From positions 105,069,387-105,133,386 of the forward strand of contig CM067370.1 in assembly GCA_034401795.1 (NCBI GenBank): a stretch of DNA of 64,000 nucleotides, written 5' to 3'. A program made the translations under genes and the position numbers. This DNA is from Chaetoderma sp. LZ-2023a (lineage: Eukaryota > Mollusca > Caudofoveata > Chaetodermatida > Chaetodermatidae). This document shows positions 47,876 to 60,419 of the stretch, piece after piece. The notes beneath the pieces are model-generated. The model did not search any database. It worked only from the letters and a program-made list of their open reading frames with translations, and was not told where the DNA came from. Within the stretch, counting starts at the first letter, position 1. Each line of letters opens with the position of its first letter.

Positions 47876-50149
47876 TAGATGGCGGATGACTACATCTGGA
47901 AGTTTTGACAGGTGATTTGGTCAGCTCTATATGGAAAGTTTCTCCTTTTTTCATTCTGATCGTCACTGGATTAAGTCTTCCCATGTAAAGGGAGTACTTT
48001 TAATTATAAGATGAAAGGCTCACTAACCTAGTCTTATTTTAGCGCATCTAAAGTTTTCTGATCAACATAACAACAGGGTACTACTTATTTCTGCAGAGCC
48101 TCACCTTTTAAATAGAGTGAGGCGGTTTTACAGATTGGATGCTTATAAATTTGCCTATTTTAATCTTAGTCTGGAGCACCCGATGGGGTGTGTGGGAGCC
48201 TGGTGACGTCAGCAGCAATTACCCTGACTCACCCTCGCAACTCCTCCATCACGCCGTGGTAGTTGCGTATTTGGGCGGCTCTTTGGTTTAAAGCGTTTGA
48301 TCCAATTTACTGGAAATAGTAGTAAAAGTCACGTGGCCCTTGGAAACACGTGGTTGATCGGAAACATATGTGCTATTTACGGCGATGGCCAAGATACTGT
48401 TGCTGAGGTGTAGTCTTTTGTAGATGCGAGATATGGAAATATATATATATGTTATACCAAGATTTCGTTTTATAATAATGTCCCTATTTGCGCAGGTTCT
48501 TACACGTGCGTCTTATAGTTGTCTGTAAAGGTAGTTCTCAGCCAGTGCTGATTATGGACTGGAACACAGAGAAGATAATTTTTTTTTGAAATTCTCCTTG
48601 TAATTATACTGTTAGATTTTTGATGCCGCGCTTTACCGGTCCGTGCGTGAATGATTTGTAGCACGGTAGAGCAGTTGTGTTCTTAATCAAAAATATAACA
48701 GTAAAGTTGTAAGTAATTTGATGTGTGATTTAAACAGATCTATTCAGGCGGTAGATCAAAGTTGCTGATCCCAACATGATACCTGCGTTTTCCGAGTGGG
48801 AGGGCTGCCAAGCATTCTCCTCGATGGGTAGAACTAGCTCCATCCCGGCCTAGACCAGCCACATTAATACCATTTAATAATGGTTAAATTACAGTACAAC
48901 TCGGAGGTGGGTGCACACGGTGTTACAATTTACAATGCCGTCGTTTGGAGATTGTGAATACAGTCAACCTGAGTGTTTATGTTTCTGGTGATTTGAATCT
49001 GATTCGCGTGGCTGGTTATCTGTGGATGATACTTGTGCTGTGGTGAAGGTGACGTTCTTATGGCCGCCAGGTGCGGGAATGGGTGGGGGGAGGGGTGCGG
49101 CGTGATGTCAACTTTATCGAACCTTGATGGTATTTCGCTCTGTAATGGTCGAGCCCGTGGGCGGGACAGAGTTACTTTTTGTTGACCTGTCGGATGCTGT
49201 TGTAACGTTGATCAATCCATTATCGAATTCAACTTTTCAGTAGTAAAATCCTACTCGTGACTGACGACAACGCGGGCATCTTGCTCTCTTAATAATATCG
49301 ACTGTTATTACGTATATATGATGTATGTAGATTTTGGCCGTTTCCGTATGACGTCGGGAGAAAGGGAAGGGCAGGAACGTTGGAAAAACGTTCCTCCCGT
49401 GACGCGTACTGTAGATGGCTGTAGTGCAATCCTTAAATCCATATGATCAGTTCTCCCGTAACTAGATAAGAAGGTGTGTGCAGGAGATTTGCTGGCTGTT
49501 GTTTGTTGACGATAATGTTGTTGTTGGGATGTCCGGGCTGCTGTATGATGCCAATGTTAAAGTGAAGTGGGCACATTCCAGTTTTCCACGCTGGTGAATG
49601 CCAAGTCTGGTGTTATTGCAGGAGGTGGGGGTTTGCGGGAGATATTATTTCTCCTGCATCTTGTGCGGGAGGAACTGTTGTGGGAATTTTTATGTCTCTA
49701 TCGGGAATTAATTAATACCGGTAGGTACTGCTAAATGATGTTGTTGCCGGTGTTCAATGTCTCTGCTATGCTGAGTATAACGGAGTATGTATGTGATGTA
49801 CGCGCAATGATGAATTGACGTATCCAGCCTTGAATGTTGGTCAGTGCAGTGCGGGATGCCACCTCCTCTGTAGCACCAGTCTCTCTCATATCTGAAGATT
49901 GATGGTCAACAGACGACGAGTGGAGTGTGAAATGGACCGGGCAGGTGATGTCCGAACTTGGTGCATAGATAAGGGATGCCAGTTGGATTTGGGGTGGTGA
50001 TGCGGTTATGGTTAAGGGTCCCGCTTGGGTGGGAATTGGTCTGCGAATTTGGGGGGGGGGGTGGTCAGATACACCTTGTTGTACGGTTTTGCGGTTCTAG
50101 ACACTTCAAGCCTTCATCTAGCCTCTTCACTTTCATTCTATTCATCATA
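47876..50149. other. Long non-coding stretch inside the Gypsy element
   Basis: 2.3 kb between integrase and the accessory promoter, without a coding signal I can support. Short poly-G runs occur at 49083-49096 and 50049-50061. Confidence 0.5.
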
Positions 50150-51226
50150 TGTTCCACGCCACGGGGCCTTTCCACTGGTAACTCAGTTTACTTGGTACGG
50201 TTGCAGATCATCGTGAATCGTGTACTCAAACCAGCCTTCCTGCTTCATAAGGATCTCCATGCACCCTTTGGTAGAGCCACGTCTTTTGCCGCTGGTGTGC
50301 AGTGGATAGTGTTTCTCTCACTAACTCGTGGGCTTGTGCTATCCGTTGCTGCAAGAGTTTTTCTCTCCTGGTATCTGAGGCATGGCCAGATCCAGGGGTA
50401 AGGCTAATTCAAGGCCTAACATTAACCGAGAAGGGGTATACTCCGTGCTGGAATGTACTGAAGTGCGGTAAGCTATGAGTACATATGGGAGGCGTAGATC
50501 CCAATCTCTAAAATCAAGGCGTGTTTCCTTCGTAAGCATCTCCGCGAGAGTTCTGTTGAATCTCTCTACCATTCCATCACTCCAGGGGTGGTATGGACTC
50601 GTCCTTGTTTTGATGATATGGAACAATTTGCAGAGCTCTGATATGAGCCGGCTCTCAAAATTACTTCCTTGATCGGAGTGCAACTCATAAGGCATACCAA
50701 AACAGCAGAACACATCGCTTGCCAGGACCTCCGCTATGGTGGATGCCTCTTGGTCTAGCAAAGCAAATGCTTCTACCCACTTTGTAAAGTAGTCTTGTAA
50801 TACGAGGATGTATTTATTTCCGTCATCCATCGTATTCAAGGGTCTGAGCACGTCGATAGCCACTCGCTCTCACAGTGCACCAACAATCTTAATTTGAGAT
50901 GGTGCGATATGGTGTTGGCCAACAGCGCGTCTTTGGCATGGGATATATTTGGCAACCCATGCCTTGACACTATCGCGAATTCCGATCAAGTGGAATCTCA
51001 AATTGATATGGGCAACAGTCCTTTCCACGGCCAGATGGCCGGCGTTATCATGTAGTTGTTTTAAAATAAGATCACGATAACTCTCCAGGACTACCAGATG
51101 GTTATTAATGTACAGAACATTATTTATCAATTGACATTCTTCGAACCGTTGGTAATAATATTTTGCCGTAGTGGATAGTGGTGTTACCGATTCCTTGGGA
51201 GGACCTACTCCCTCCTGGATCCACAC
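50150..51226 (-). pseudogene. Gypsy integrase
   Basis: The N-terminal zinc domain is in 51226-50870 (LHDNAGHLAVERTV, with its first C-x2-C Cys now Tyr: YIPCQRR). A stop follows at about 50868. The catalytic core (50863-50339) retains the DDE triad: AIDVLRPLN, LHSDQGSNFES and DGMVERFNRTLAEML. After a shift near 50342 the C-terminal part continues to about 50150 (ELVRETLSTAHQRQK, RVHGDPYEAG, then TGA in the GPY-like region). It inserts cDNA into the genome. The core looks well preserved compared with its flanks. Confidence 0.9.
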
Positions 51227-51229
51227 GTA

Positions 51230-51848
51230 TATATTTCATATCTACATGTCTGTTGTTTGGTGGTGTGTGATTTTCTCCGGATTCCACTCTGCGCACCTCA
51301 ATTCGGGGAACTCCGGAGATGGCTGTGTTGACTGTGTCACGGTGGCGGCCTCTTTGTGTTCAGCCTCCACGCCAACTCCACTGAGGGCGTCAGCATTTCC
51401 ATGCAATTTGCCGGGACGGTGAACAACGTTAAAGTTATAGGCCTGCAGGGATTCCTGCCATCTCGCTACCTGGCCCTCCGGATTTTTCAGGTTCCTGAGC
51501 CAGCGTAGTGAGGCATGGTCTGTACGGAGTGTAAAAGGGCGCCCATACAGAAAGAGTTTATAATGCTTGACGAAATGTACCGCCGCTAGTAGTTCTCGCT
51601 TGGTGGTTGCATATTTTCTCTAAGTTTTATTCAGAGTACGAGAACCATAACCCAATACCTGCTCCGTTCCGTCTTCTGTGACCTGAGATAGAACCACACA
51701 GATAGCGTAAGCTGACGCGTCAGTGTCTAAGATGAAATCGAAGCTTGGATTAGGATGAGCAAGAATCTGGGTGGTCGTCAAGAGTTCCTTCAGCGTCCAC
51801 TCGAATGGTCAATCTTTTTCGGTGATCTTGTAGAGGGGTGAAGCAAAC
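51230..51848 (-). pseudogene. Gypsy RNase H
   Basis: Fragments after the RT: FSEFASPLYKITEKD, TGA, PFEWTL, then DFILDTDASAYAI (catalytic Asp region), QVLGYGSRTL, a TAA in place of the residue before RKYATTKRELLA, LRTDHASLRWL and WQESLQAYNFNVVHRPGKLHGNADALS. The order and motifs are those of Ty3/Gypsy RNase H, which removes template RNA. At least two stops disable it. Confidence 0.83.
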
Positions 51849-52982
51849 TCACTGAAATGTACGGTGATAGTACTGGCATAAGCCACGAAAACTCTGTGTC
51901 TCTGTGACTGAAGAGGGCATTGGCCACTCCGCTACTGCCTTAGTTTTTGACAGCTTGGTAGCCACTCCATCACCGGATATGACGTGTCCCAGGAACTCAA
52001 AGCTCTGTCTAAAGAGATGACATTTCTTGGGTTTGAGTTTCAAATTGGTCATGTGGAATCTTGAAAGCATGGTGTCCAAATTCATTAAGGTTTGCTCAAA
52101 CGTTGGTCCAAAGACTATTACGTCATCAATGTAACAAAGACAGATTTCCCATTGCAGGGTGATTAATACCTGCTCAATGAGACGTTCAAAGGTTCCGGGA
52201 GCGTTGCACAAGCCGTAGGGCATCTTGCAGAATTGGAAAAGACCATCCCTACAAACGAATGCGGTCTTTTCCTTGTCAGCTTCATCCATGGCTACTTGCC
52301 AGTAACCGCTAGCTAAGTCAAGGGTACAAAACCACTTGGCTCCGGACAAGGAATCCAAAGCCTGATCTATCCGAGGTAACGGATAAGCATCCTTGATGCT
52401 AAGATCATTAAGGCGGCGGTAGTCAATACAAAACCGCAGGGTTCCGTCCTTTTTGCCAGCTAGTAATATTGGGCTAGCCCATGGAGATGCTGAGGGTTCC
52501 ATAATACCGGTCTGCAACATGTCGTTCACTTGTTGATGTGCTTCCACTTCTTTATTAATGGGAAGACGTCATACCGGTTGACGTATGGGGCGATTATTGC
52601 CTGTGTCGATGGAGTGTTGTACGAGATGAGTTTCTCCGAGATCCATGTCTCTGGAGGAAAAACTATCACGATATTTGTACAGTAATTTCCGAATTTCATG
52701 TTTCTGTGATTGCGGTAATCCAACTGTGGCACATAGGTATAAATCATGCAAGTGTTCGGGTAAATCATCAGTCATATACTATGGTGTGTCGGTAGGTGTA
52801 GGTGATTCCAATGAGATTATATCCACTAAATGGCTGCAGCATACTCCTGGTTCCAGAGTGATGGGGTCTGCGGTACCACTGAACACTCTAAAAGGTATAT
52901 GTTCCTTATTAGTAGTGTGTACTATCATGCAGGGACTTGCGCATTGAGAGGCGATCATGTAATCAGGGTCGGGTTCCAGCAT
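51849..52982 (-). pseudogene. Gypsy reverse transcriptase with upstream linker
   Basis: A linker (52982-52569, two frames) includes LPEHLHDLYL and LLYKYRDSFSSRDMDLGET, the usual entry to Gypsy RT. The RT core (52547-51849) has GIMEPSASPWASPILLAGKK, FCIDYRRLNDLS, YPLPRIDQALDSLSGAKWF, TLDLASGYWQVAM, KTAFVCRDGLFQF, MPYGLCNAPGTFERL, catalytic YIDDVIVFG (about 52133-52107), KLKPKKCHLF and FLGHVISGDGV. The core is open, with breaks in the linker. This domain makes the cDNA. Confidence 0.93.
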
Positions 52983-53117
52983 GGCGATGTGTGTGTTACT
53001 TCCTAACTGTGGTGTGGTGGCCCATAAGATTTGTACTTGTCCCGGCCCAACTGTGGCTGTACTTGATAATATTACAGCACACGTGTCATATAATGACGAT
53101 GCCGGTCCAAGAGGTAT

Positions 53118-53510
53118 TCATCGGCCGTGTATGTCAAGTTCCTGTTGTTTGCAATGTATGATGGCTTCGCTGGCACTGAGGAAATCAGAGCGAAGGAGGG
53201 CATCATTATGAATAGAGGCGATGACAACTCGCTGTATGAAATACATCTCCTCTATTTGGATGACTAAATTGACTACACTGGCTATGGGCACATCAGCTCC
53301 CATAGCCGTCTGTAGGTAAGTGTTTGTAGGTTTAAGGGGTGGCCTTTTATGAGGTGGAATGCTCTCATATAAGCCCTTGTTGAATACTGTGATTGAAGTG
53401 CCAGTATCAACGGTGGCACTGGTGGAAACACCGCTAAACAGACAGGCACATTTGTATATCACTTTGCGGTGTACCTGTGGAAGAGTTTCCGATGACGCCG
53501 TCTGTGACAA
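53118..53510 (-). pseudogene. Gypsy aspartic protease
   Basis: Retropepsin region of about 130 aa. The active-site strand reads ATVDTGTSITVF (Asp-Thr-Gly), followed by a flap-like region and LLRSDFLSASEAIIHC, corresponding to the LLGxDFL motif of Gypsy proteases. The frame is open over the whole domain. It would cleave the gag-pol polyprotein during particle maturation. The start of the ORF is arbitrary, as the domain is part of a polyprotein. Confidence 0.82.
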
Positions 53511-53606
53511 TGGTGTCGGAGCGGAATCATTCTGTATGTAATTGGACTGTTTCTGAATCGTTTCTTTTAATGTGGTGGATGGCTGAGTGAGGAAGGGGCC
53601 AGTCCA

Positions 53607-54196
53607 TCATCGCCGCTGCTGTGAGCGCTGCGGTGAAAGCGGAGCTGAGGGTAGCAATGATGATGGAGATGTGGCTGTTTCAGGGTATGCAGTATTAGTG
53701 TAGACAGCAGTGCGTACGGGATAACGGATAAGCTCCACCTGCGTGAGCCATTTCTTGCAATGCTTAATTGGATGTTTGGCGAAGCACAGAAGAAACAGCG
53801 ACACTGTTAGGGACGGGTTTCTACCCATCTACGTCGGCATTTGCGAATCCAAGAGGTGAAGTGAACCGTTTCTCCCGAGTTGCTGCTGTCTGTGGATGCG
53901 GGAGATGATGTTGTGTGGGGTGGTGTTTTGGTGGCGGGACGTGGTGCTTGCAAAATCGTTGTTTCAGCGGAGGTGCTACAACCTACCACTGGCGTTTTAC
54001 AAAGGAAAGAAGGCTTGTTATGTACGGAGATAACGGGGGATGGCAATGCTGTGGATGTGGGAGGCATCGTAGGCATCGACATATGTGAAGCCGTCCATTT
54101 TGGTGTAGGTGTAAAAGCTGAATTTGGTTGGTAATAGTTTGCCACCGACTGTTGTTGTACGAAGGCTACAGTTGAGCCGGGAGCGAATACAGGCAC
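53607..54196 (-). pseudogene. Gypsy gag-pro linker region, low complexity
   Basis: Two overlapping frames (54196-53807 and 53828-53607) rich in Pro, Ser and Thr, followed by a Cys/His patch (LCFAKHPIKHC) that may be a second, damaged knuckle. Its position between gag and protease suggests part of the gag-pol polyprotein. Nothing firmer can be said. Confidence 0.4.
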
Positions 54197-55099
54197 CGAG
54201 GTGGCTCTACCTTCGGTGCCCTTAAGAGTTTCACTTGTAACCTTTGGCCTTCCTGGTGTGGTTCGCTGTCCCTGCCACGCCGGACGAACGCCCAGTTCCC
54301 CACACAGGATGCAGCCTAGGCTAGGTACATCTCCGTATATGCCTGAGATAAAGACCTGTCCAAATCAGGCGAACAGAATCTGGAACAGAGCCAAGGTGCA
54401 CACTGACAACTCCCGAGCCGAGTAGACACAGTACTGGGTGCCAATAAGGTCGTCTTGGCATGGGCCACAGCCCAGCTGGACCATACCACGGAGCCGATGC
54501 CCGCTAGACGCATCGCAGCTAAGGCCCTTGCGTAGATCATTCTTTGACATCATTTTTGCCGAGAGGCTCTGCACAGATCGTACGTGACAGGTCATCCACC
54601 CCATGGGTACCCAGGCACCAGACTGCTCCACCCGTCCAGCAAGTGACAGGTTACACCGTCTCACACACATACCCTCCTGCTTCCCAAAGAATCACTTTTC
54701 ATGAGCTCTGATCACAGGAGGCATGACTCGCAATACGAATGCTTGCCATGGCTTGACTGTACATTGAGCCATCTTGACCACTCATAACCAGTAACAGGTT
54801 GATGAACTGACATGATCAAGATGACCGGCCAGTGACCCAGTCGATAGCGATCACCATCTGAGCTCACACTCAGGGGCAACCGATGGTGTGATCTGTACCT
54901 ATCTGCCAACAGAATGCGAACTTTGACCGTTTTCCCCGGCCTTGCCTGCAGGGCGTCTCCGATTACCCGGCTCTTTTAATACAGAGACTTGGTTTGCCCT
55001 GCGTGAGGTTTGTCGCCTACTACCACGCACGTCCATTTACTAAGATCGGATGAACCAAAAATCTCAGCAGCCCGAACAATGCGCCGACTAGACGGTACC
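54197..55099. other. Unassigned stretch between gag and protease
   Basis: About 0.9 kb inside the Gypsy element without a recognisable domain on either strand. It could be an insertion or a decayed gag-pro linker. Confidence 0.35.
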
Positions 55100-57043
55100 A
55101 CAGTAGGATGTTACTTCATCCTTCATTAGACACGGAGGCCTTCAGTATCTCCTCTGCACTATAGGAGATTGTTTCTTTTACGTGTCCCCGGACCCTCGTT
55201 GGCCCACTGCCGCCTGTTGCATCACCCTTCGAGGAGCCTATCCCTCTCTGGTGATGGGTTCTCTGGTTGCGGTGTGCTGCGGTCAGGGGCAGGCGTTGTA
55301 GAAGGAGGTTGGTTAGGACACCGTTCCCTCCAATGGCCTGGCTGACCACATCCGAAACAGGTGTTTGGTGGCAGTGCGGTGTTGGTGGTGTTCGTTGTCC
55401 TGAAGTGAGTGGTGGCGAGGTTCGTGCTGAGTGTGGTCACTAAATTGGTTAATGCGGACATCTGTTTGTTGATCTCGTCTATGCATTCCTTCATGTTGTC
55501 GTTGGTGTTATTGTTGCGCTGGTTTCTACGTTGTAGCTTCCTCTATGGGAATGGCCCCTTCCTCCAGGCACTTGATTCTGATTGGAATTTTGTACATTCG
55601 TTTGTGGTGATGTTGGTGCGGTCGGTGTTGATGATCTGGGGGAGCATTAGTGGGCATGGCGATGGCTGCACCCTCTAGCTCGTGGATAGGGTGAAGTTGG
55701 CATCAGCTACTCTTTTCCCGCTCCAGAAAGTTTTCTATTTGGACCGCGGTTGCCGTTAATTGGGCCAAACTCCTGTGGTCGCCAAGAAATAGTTTTTCTT
55801 TCAGGGTGGGTTCACCGCTTAGTGCATCAATGAAGGTATCTAGATGTAGATGTATCACGCCTTCTATGTTGGTGCTAGGATATGCGTGGGTGACTAGCGT
55901 TCTAATTCGACTAGCTAACTCTGGAAGAGTTTCTCCCGCGTGTCGTCGGAGATTTTTGAGTTGCAGATGACTCGTTTCCCTGAGAGCAGTATCGCCAAAT
56001 CGCTCAGTTAATGCTCATTCCAGTTGGGTGTAGGTGGGTGTGTAGTCAGTCTCGAGATCTGCAAGAACTTGAAGGGCTTTTTCAGAAATCTTTGCGGCGA
56101 GATATTCACCCATTTGCTGATCGCTCCAATGGTTAGTTCAACTTATTATCTCGAACTGTATTTTATAGTTGGTCCAGTAGTTATTCTCCCCACTAAATTC
56201 GGGTGGGAGAATGACTCGGCCAAGACCACGGGAAGAATGAAGTGGTTGAAATCCAGGTGGTGGTGGTATCTGCGAGCTGACGAGTATTCTGACGCTGGTC
56301 GTTGTGCGGGCGGTGGTGGTGGTGGTGTTGGTGTTATCCATTGATGCTGATGCTGAGGAGCGAGAACGCGCGTACTCCAATTCAGTGAATCCTGCCCCGT
56401 TGTAGAACCATAAACTGGCATAGGTCTATGGACGGGAGGTGGAATATTATGAAGATTACGCAGACGTTCATCTTCGTGTGAGGACAGATATTCCTCATAT
56501 GGCGGTGGTGCAGTCGGTTGACGGTTGTGGTGTGTAGCATGACTGATGTACCGGCGAAAAGGTGGTGCCGATTCCTCCTGATGATGCCGTGGTGTTCCCC
56601 TCGAGTATAGTATTATGTTTGAAGGGGCGGCACGGGAGGTTGTCTGTAATATGGATTGTCACCCTGCCATATTGTCTCGGTAGATGACACAGGTGAACGA
56701 TAGTAGTCTGAAGGATTATGTATATGCCCGTAATCGGGTCTTTGTCGTGATCATCCACGATTTGGCCCCGATGGAGTTGGCCTGTCAAGGACGTCCGATA
56801 TGGTTCTAATCTAAACTCTGTTCCCGCCTGTGAGGCATTCCGAAAGGTGCCGTCACTGACAGGCGAAAACAGGTTATATTACGGGGTTGTTGATTCCGCT
56901 GGTGAATTGCTGGCATAGTCGGTGAGCATGTGAGCTTGGAATCCATCGTATGATGCTACCTCTTGATCGAGGTAGTCGTCGCTAAATGGAGATGGTATAG
57001 AACTAAGCTCACTATATGGTGTGGGCGTGAGTTCGCTGCGCAT
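55100..57043 (-). pseudogene. Gypsy gag with CCHC zinc knuckle, decayed
   Basis: Structural polyprotein. A minus-strand ATG at 57043, just inside the PBS, opens a frame (MRSELTPTPYSELSS) that meets TAA at 56881-56879 and continues to about 56495. A later frame (56380-56146) holds LPPEFSGENNYWTNYKIQFE, a typical gag entry motif. It continues, with breaks including a TGA where Arg is expected, as HWSDQQMGEYLAAKI, LETDYTPTYTQLE, LTERFGDTALRETSHLQLKN and TLPELASRIRTLV (56130-55780). The nucleocapsid knuckle CFGCGQPGHWRERC lies at about 55320-55361. At least four disabling changes are present. Role: particle assembly and RNA packaging. Confidence 0.85.
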
Positions 57044-57062
57044 TATTTATGATGTTCTTCGA

Positions 57063-57080
57063 GCCCCACATTGGGCGCCC
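57063..57080 (-). promoter_or_regulatory. Primer binding site, tRNA-Lys type
   Basis: On the minus strand, directly inside the 5' LTR, the sequence GGCGCCCAATGTGGGGC matches the known PBS for tRNA-Lys(1,2) except for one C-to-T change. First-strand synthesis would start here. Confidence 0.75.
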
Positions 57081-57081
57081 T

Positions 57082-60000
57082 TGTAGCTCACGGGGTAGTG
57101 TCGGGCCATTCCCGTGTCTGATGTCGACTCGCTGCGCCGCAAGTGCATGACGAATGATGCCGCTGGTTAGCTTCCGGTCTCGGGGTGACGGATCCTGTAC
57201 GATACTGCCCTACAGGTAACAAAGACTGGCTCTAAGGCCGGTGGTGTCTCTGTGGTGGTCCACAGAGGTATCCCCGCAAGGGAGGCTCCCGTACACGAGA
57301 CTTAACTAATTAACCTAATATATACCTCTAAGCTGAAAGGAAAGAAAATTATCTTTGTGGTGACGGAAAATCATATGCCTCACGCAGGCACTACTCCTAG
57401 TGCTAGTTTGGGTGAGGAGTATTATCCTTGCGTGGACCATCATCACTGAATCCTTGCAAGAGGCAAGTGCCTCACACGGGTCTCTGTCATGGGAAAATGT
57501 CGCCACTGCTTAAAGCGGGAGAAGAGTAGTGGTCGAAAAGGGCCCACTCTAATATTTAACCAAGCTGCTGTAAAGAAAAGACCATACCTAGTGAGATTAT
57601 GACTATAAGGTTGCGTGCTGTTTTACATGAAGACGGGACGAACAATTCCCGAAGGATTCCCACGTCACCGTCTTATGTAATTCTCAGTATGCTGAATTAG
57701 TAGTTGCCGCTTTTATTTATGCAGGCCTTCTTCTATGCTTAACCTAATATTTAGTTTTTAGAGACAAGAATTATTTTAGGTCGCAAATGGCTGGCATCTA
57801 CCTAGCTTTTAGATACGGCTGTCATTGAGAACAGATGCCCTAAGACATCAATACTGAAGACAGCGTGCATACATGTTACTTAGTAAGATCTCCGAAATGG
57901 ATAAGAATCCAGACATCTCGCTCCATAACCACATAAAACATCACAGGACATTGGTTACTTTTCACAAAAGCATTTTTAGGCAACTGATCTATCGTTATGG
58001 TGGGGAGAGACGAATACCCACCATAAATGTCCTTCCCGTAAGGGCGTAGCAGATTTGAGTATCATGCCCAGACATTCTTACGGAATTCGGTGGGGATGCG
58101 CATCTCGCCCATCACCATGTCCTATGGAACTAACTTTTTAACCTGTTATTAGGTTTAAACACAAGTTGCCCAGCTATGCACTGCGGTGCAGGAGGATTGT
58201 TCAACAGATTAAGGAAAATAATAATTAAGACATGTTTTCGCAGTGCTTTCCTACGTTGGCAAAGGTGCTAACTACTGAGTATCTGAAGATACATGGGAAA
58301 TGTGTGTGACACCACACCCTGGCCATCACTGCTCGGAAACCCCAATAGTTTCCCAGGGTCGGATCAGTCCATGGTGCGGATAGGGACATCCAAACAATTT
58401 AGAAGCCGTAAGGCTTAGTGAAACATGAAGTGAGATAATAACTTAGAAATATGAGGCCCTTTAGGTATTTTGGCCAATCTTACACAACCTTGCCGGAGTG
58501 TGAGGCTAAATTATCGCAACTACCGGAAAAGAGGCGTACACTACGTGTTTCCTAACGAAGAAATCCTCTCTAATCATTTGAACCTATCCTATCGAGCTGA
58601 ATAGAAAAGGTTTTTAGTCGGTAGCATGCCGGGCTAAACAGAGCTATAGCACGGACAGTAACCTCAGTGAAAAATTGTTGGTGGCGGGAGAAAGTGCTGC
58701 ATATATAAATGTTGCTGTATAGTGTTGCCTACGTGCACTGCAGTCTACAAATAAACAAAACATATGAACTGATGGTCGCTGGCCATATATAAACTAACCA
58801 GAACAATCAATACAGTGTGAAATGATCAGAATAATATATCTATAGTACAGGTTAAGGAACCTACTACGGTGCGGTTAGCAAAAACACCTTACAGAAAGTA
58901 AGAATAACTATAAACAGATACAGAAATTATAACTAGCGGTCCGAAGACTGTAACCGTGCCTCTTAGTCATTGGGACCGTTTATACAGATACAATATAATT
59001 ATCAAAAATGTAATTAACGGAATAATTAAAATGTCAAGTATAGTTACTTGAATAATCGGTAGCTATTCTTAAACCTGGGCTATCGTGTAACTGAAATTGA
59101 TACGTCACTCTTAGGTTGACGTGAGTTGATGCATTCCCTGGAAGCTGGAAAGTTCCCGCAGGCTGGTTTCCGCAAACAGGATTCCCGCAAGCAGCTCCTG
59201 ACGGGAGCGGATCGAACTCAGGACTGTAATTACAATATAGAATGTCTAACGAGTAGTCAGCAAGAGATACAATAACATTACTACTGTGACGAAAGTTCCC
59301 GTACACCGATGGTATGGATGGAAGTTGACAACAACCCGATCATAAGCGGGGGTTGTTAAATGCAGATGAAGATACATAACTAAGCTTAACGGTGCAGGGT
59401 ACGTCAACCGGCTCTGAAGACATACTGGGCAACGTTTACTTGCTGCGGTCGAAATGTTGAGATAAACCTGCACGACATCAGTGATGGGACGGTTAAATAA
59501 CCACTTTTTGGCGTGGCCGGCAGATCTGGCGAGTCATCCACCAAAGAACATCGCTGCCTCTACATCTGTAGAATCACATTTTCAGGCCGGGAAAGGCCTC
59601 ACCGGAAGTTCGTGTTCCGAATTAGTTCTTGATATATTCGTGAACAATATCTAAAAAGTTCCAAAAATTCCCCCACAGGCAACGGGAGTTAGAAAATTGC
59701 ATTAGTGCGGTAGGTTGGATTACTGCAGTCTATGGGAGAGAAACCGACAGAAAGCGAAGTGATCTGCGTAATGCCTGTCGTGCTGATCGTAGCTGACACA
59801 GGTCCAACCTATTCGGCCCCTGGCCGAGGATGCTCTCGAGCTCTGGATCTTGTCTCCTTTTATACTACTCGTGACGTCACAGGCGCAGGCTCCAACCAAT
59901 CATCGGTCGAGCAACAGCCAATCAGCGTGTAGCTAATAATAATCCAGTCGAATGTTCTAGAACATTCTAGAAGTTCTGCGTACACGTGGTTATGACGTCA

Positions 60001-60419
60001 CGGTAATATTTTGAAGATAATCAAAAGGGGTTTTCCGTGGATAACTCAGCCATTTCTTAACCGATTTTGAAATGGTTTACAGATTTGGAAAGCCCGTCGA
60101 ATTCCGGTCTTGATTAATGCCAGATTCGGCGGGAACAGGTGATTAAAAAGGATTACATTGTACCGTCTCGGTACACTAAAAGCGTCATCCTCTCTTGGTC
60201 GTAAACTACGCGCGCTGTCAAAAATAGCATTTAAGCATGCGCATGCGCACTATGGGCTTTAACGAACTTAGTCGCTTTTATAACGCAATCTCTCTCATAG
60301 GCTCATATACGCTTATGGTTCTACCTAGGGGGGCATGTTCAGGGAACGAATCTAGGACGAGCGGCGCGTACCCAGCTTGGCTGGTACGGCCGGTACCCAT
60401 CCAGTCGATCCGAACTACA
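57082..60419 (-). repeat. 5' LTR of the Gypsy element
   Basis: 3338 bp, the same termini as the other LTR. Relative to that LTR it has an extra stretch near 58712-58835 and another near 59200-59265. The promoter cluster is at 59856-60000, about 420-560 bp from the LTR start, implying a short U3 and an R-U5 region of about 2.7 kb. Confidence 0.92.
59856..60000 (-). promoter_or_regulatory. 5' LTR promoter driving gag-pol
   Basis: The same arrangement as in the 3' LTR: CRE 60000-59993, five-unit heat-shock element 59972-59950, CCAAT boxes near 59922 and 59900, CRE 59879-59872, TATAAAAGG near 59864-59856. The heat-shock triplets are unchanged between the two LTRs although surrounding sequence has diverged. 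It would transcribe leftward through gag-pol. Confidence 0.8.

Larger units (their letters stand above)
42040..60419 (-). mobile_element. Giant Gypsy (Metaviridae-type) LTR retrotransposon, ~18.4 kb
   Basis: A minus-strand element. 5' LTR: 60419-57082. Primer binding site: 57080-57063. Gag-pro-pol: about 57043-50150. Accessory ORF: about 47775-46400. Polypurine tract: 45468-45456. 3' LTR: 45455-42040. Pol order is protease, RT, RNase H, integrase, which defines the Gypsy/Ty3 group. LTRs begin TGTAG and end CTACA. Flanks CTAG (42036-42039) and CTAC (60420-60423) may be an imperfect 4-bp target duplication. The LTRs differ by many substitutions and by indels of about 60-280 bp, and all genes carry stops or frameshifts, so the element is old and dead. 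At about 18 kb with 3.4 kb LTRs it is far above the usual size for the group. Confidence 0.9.
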
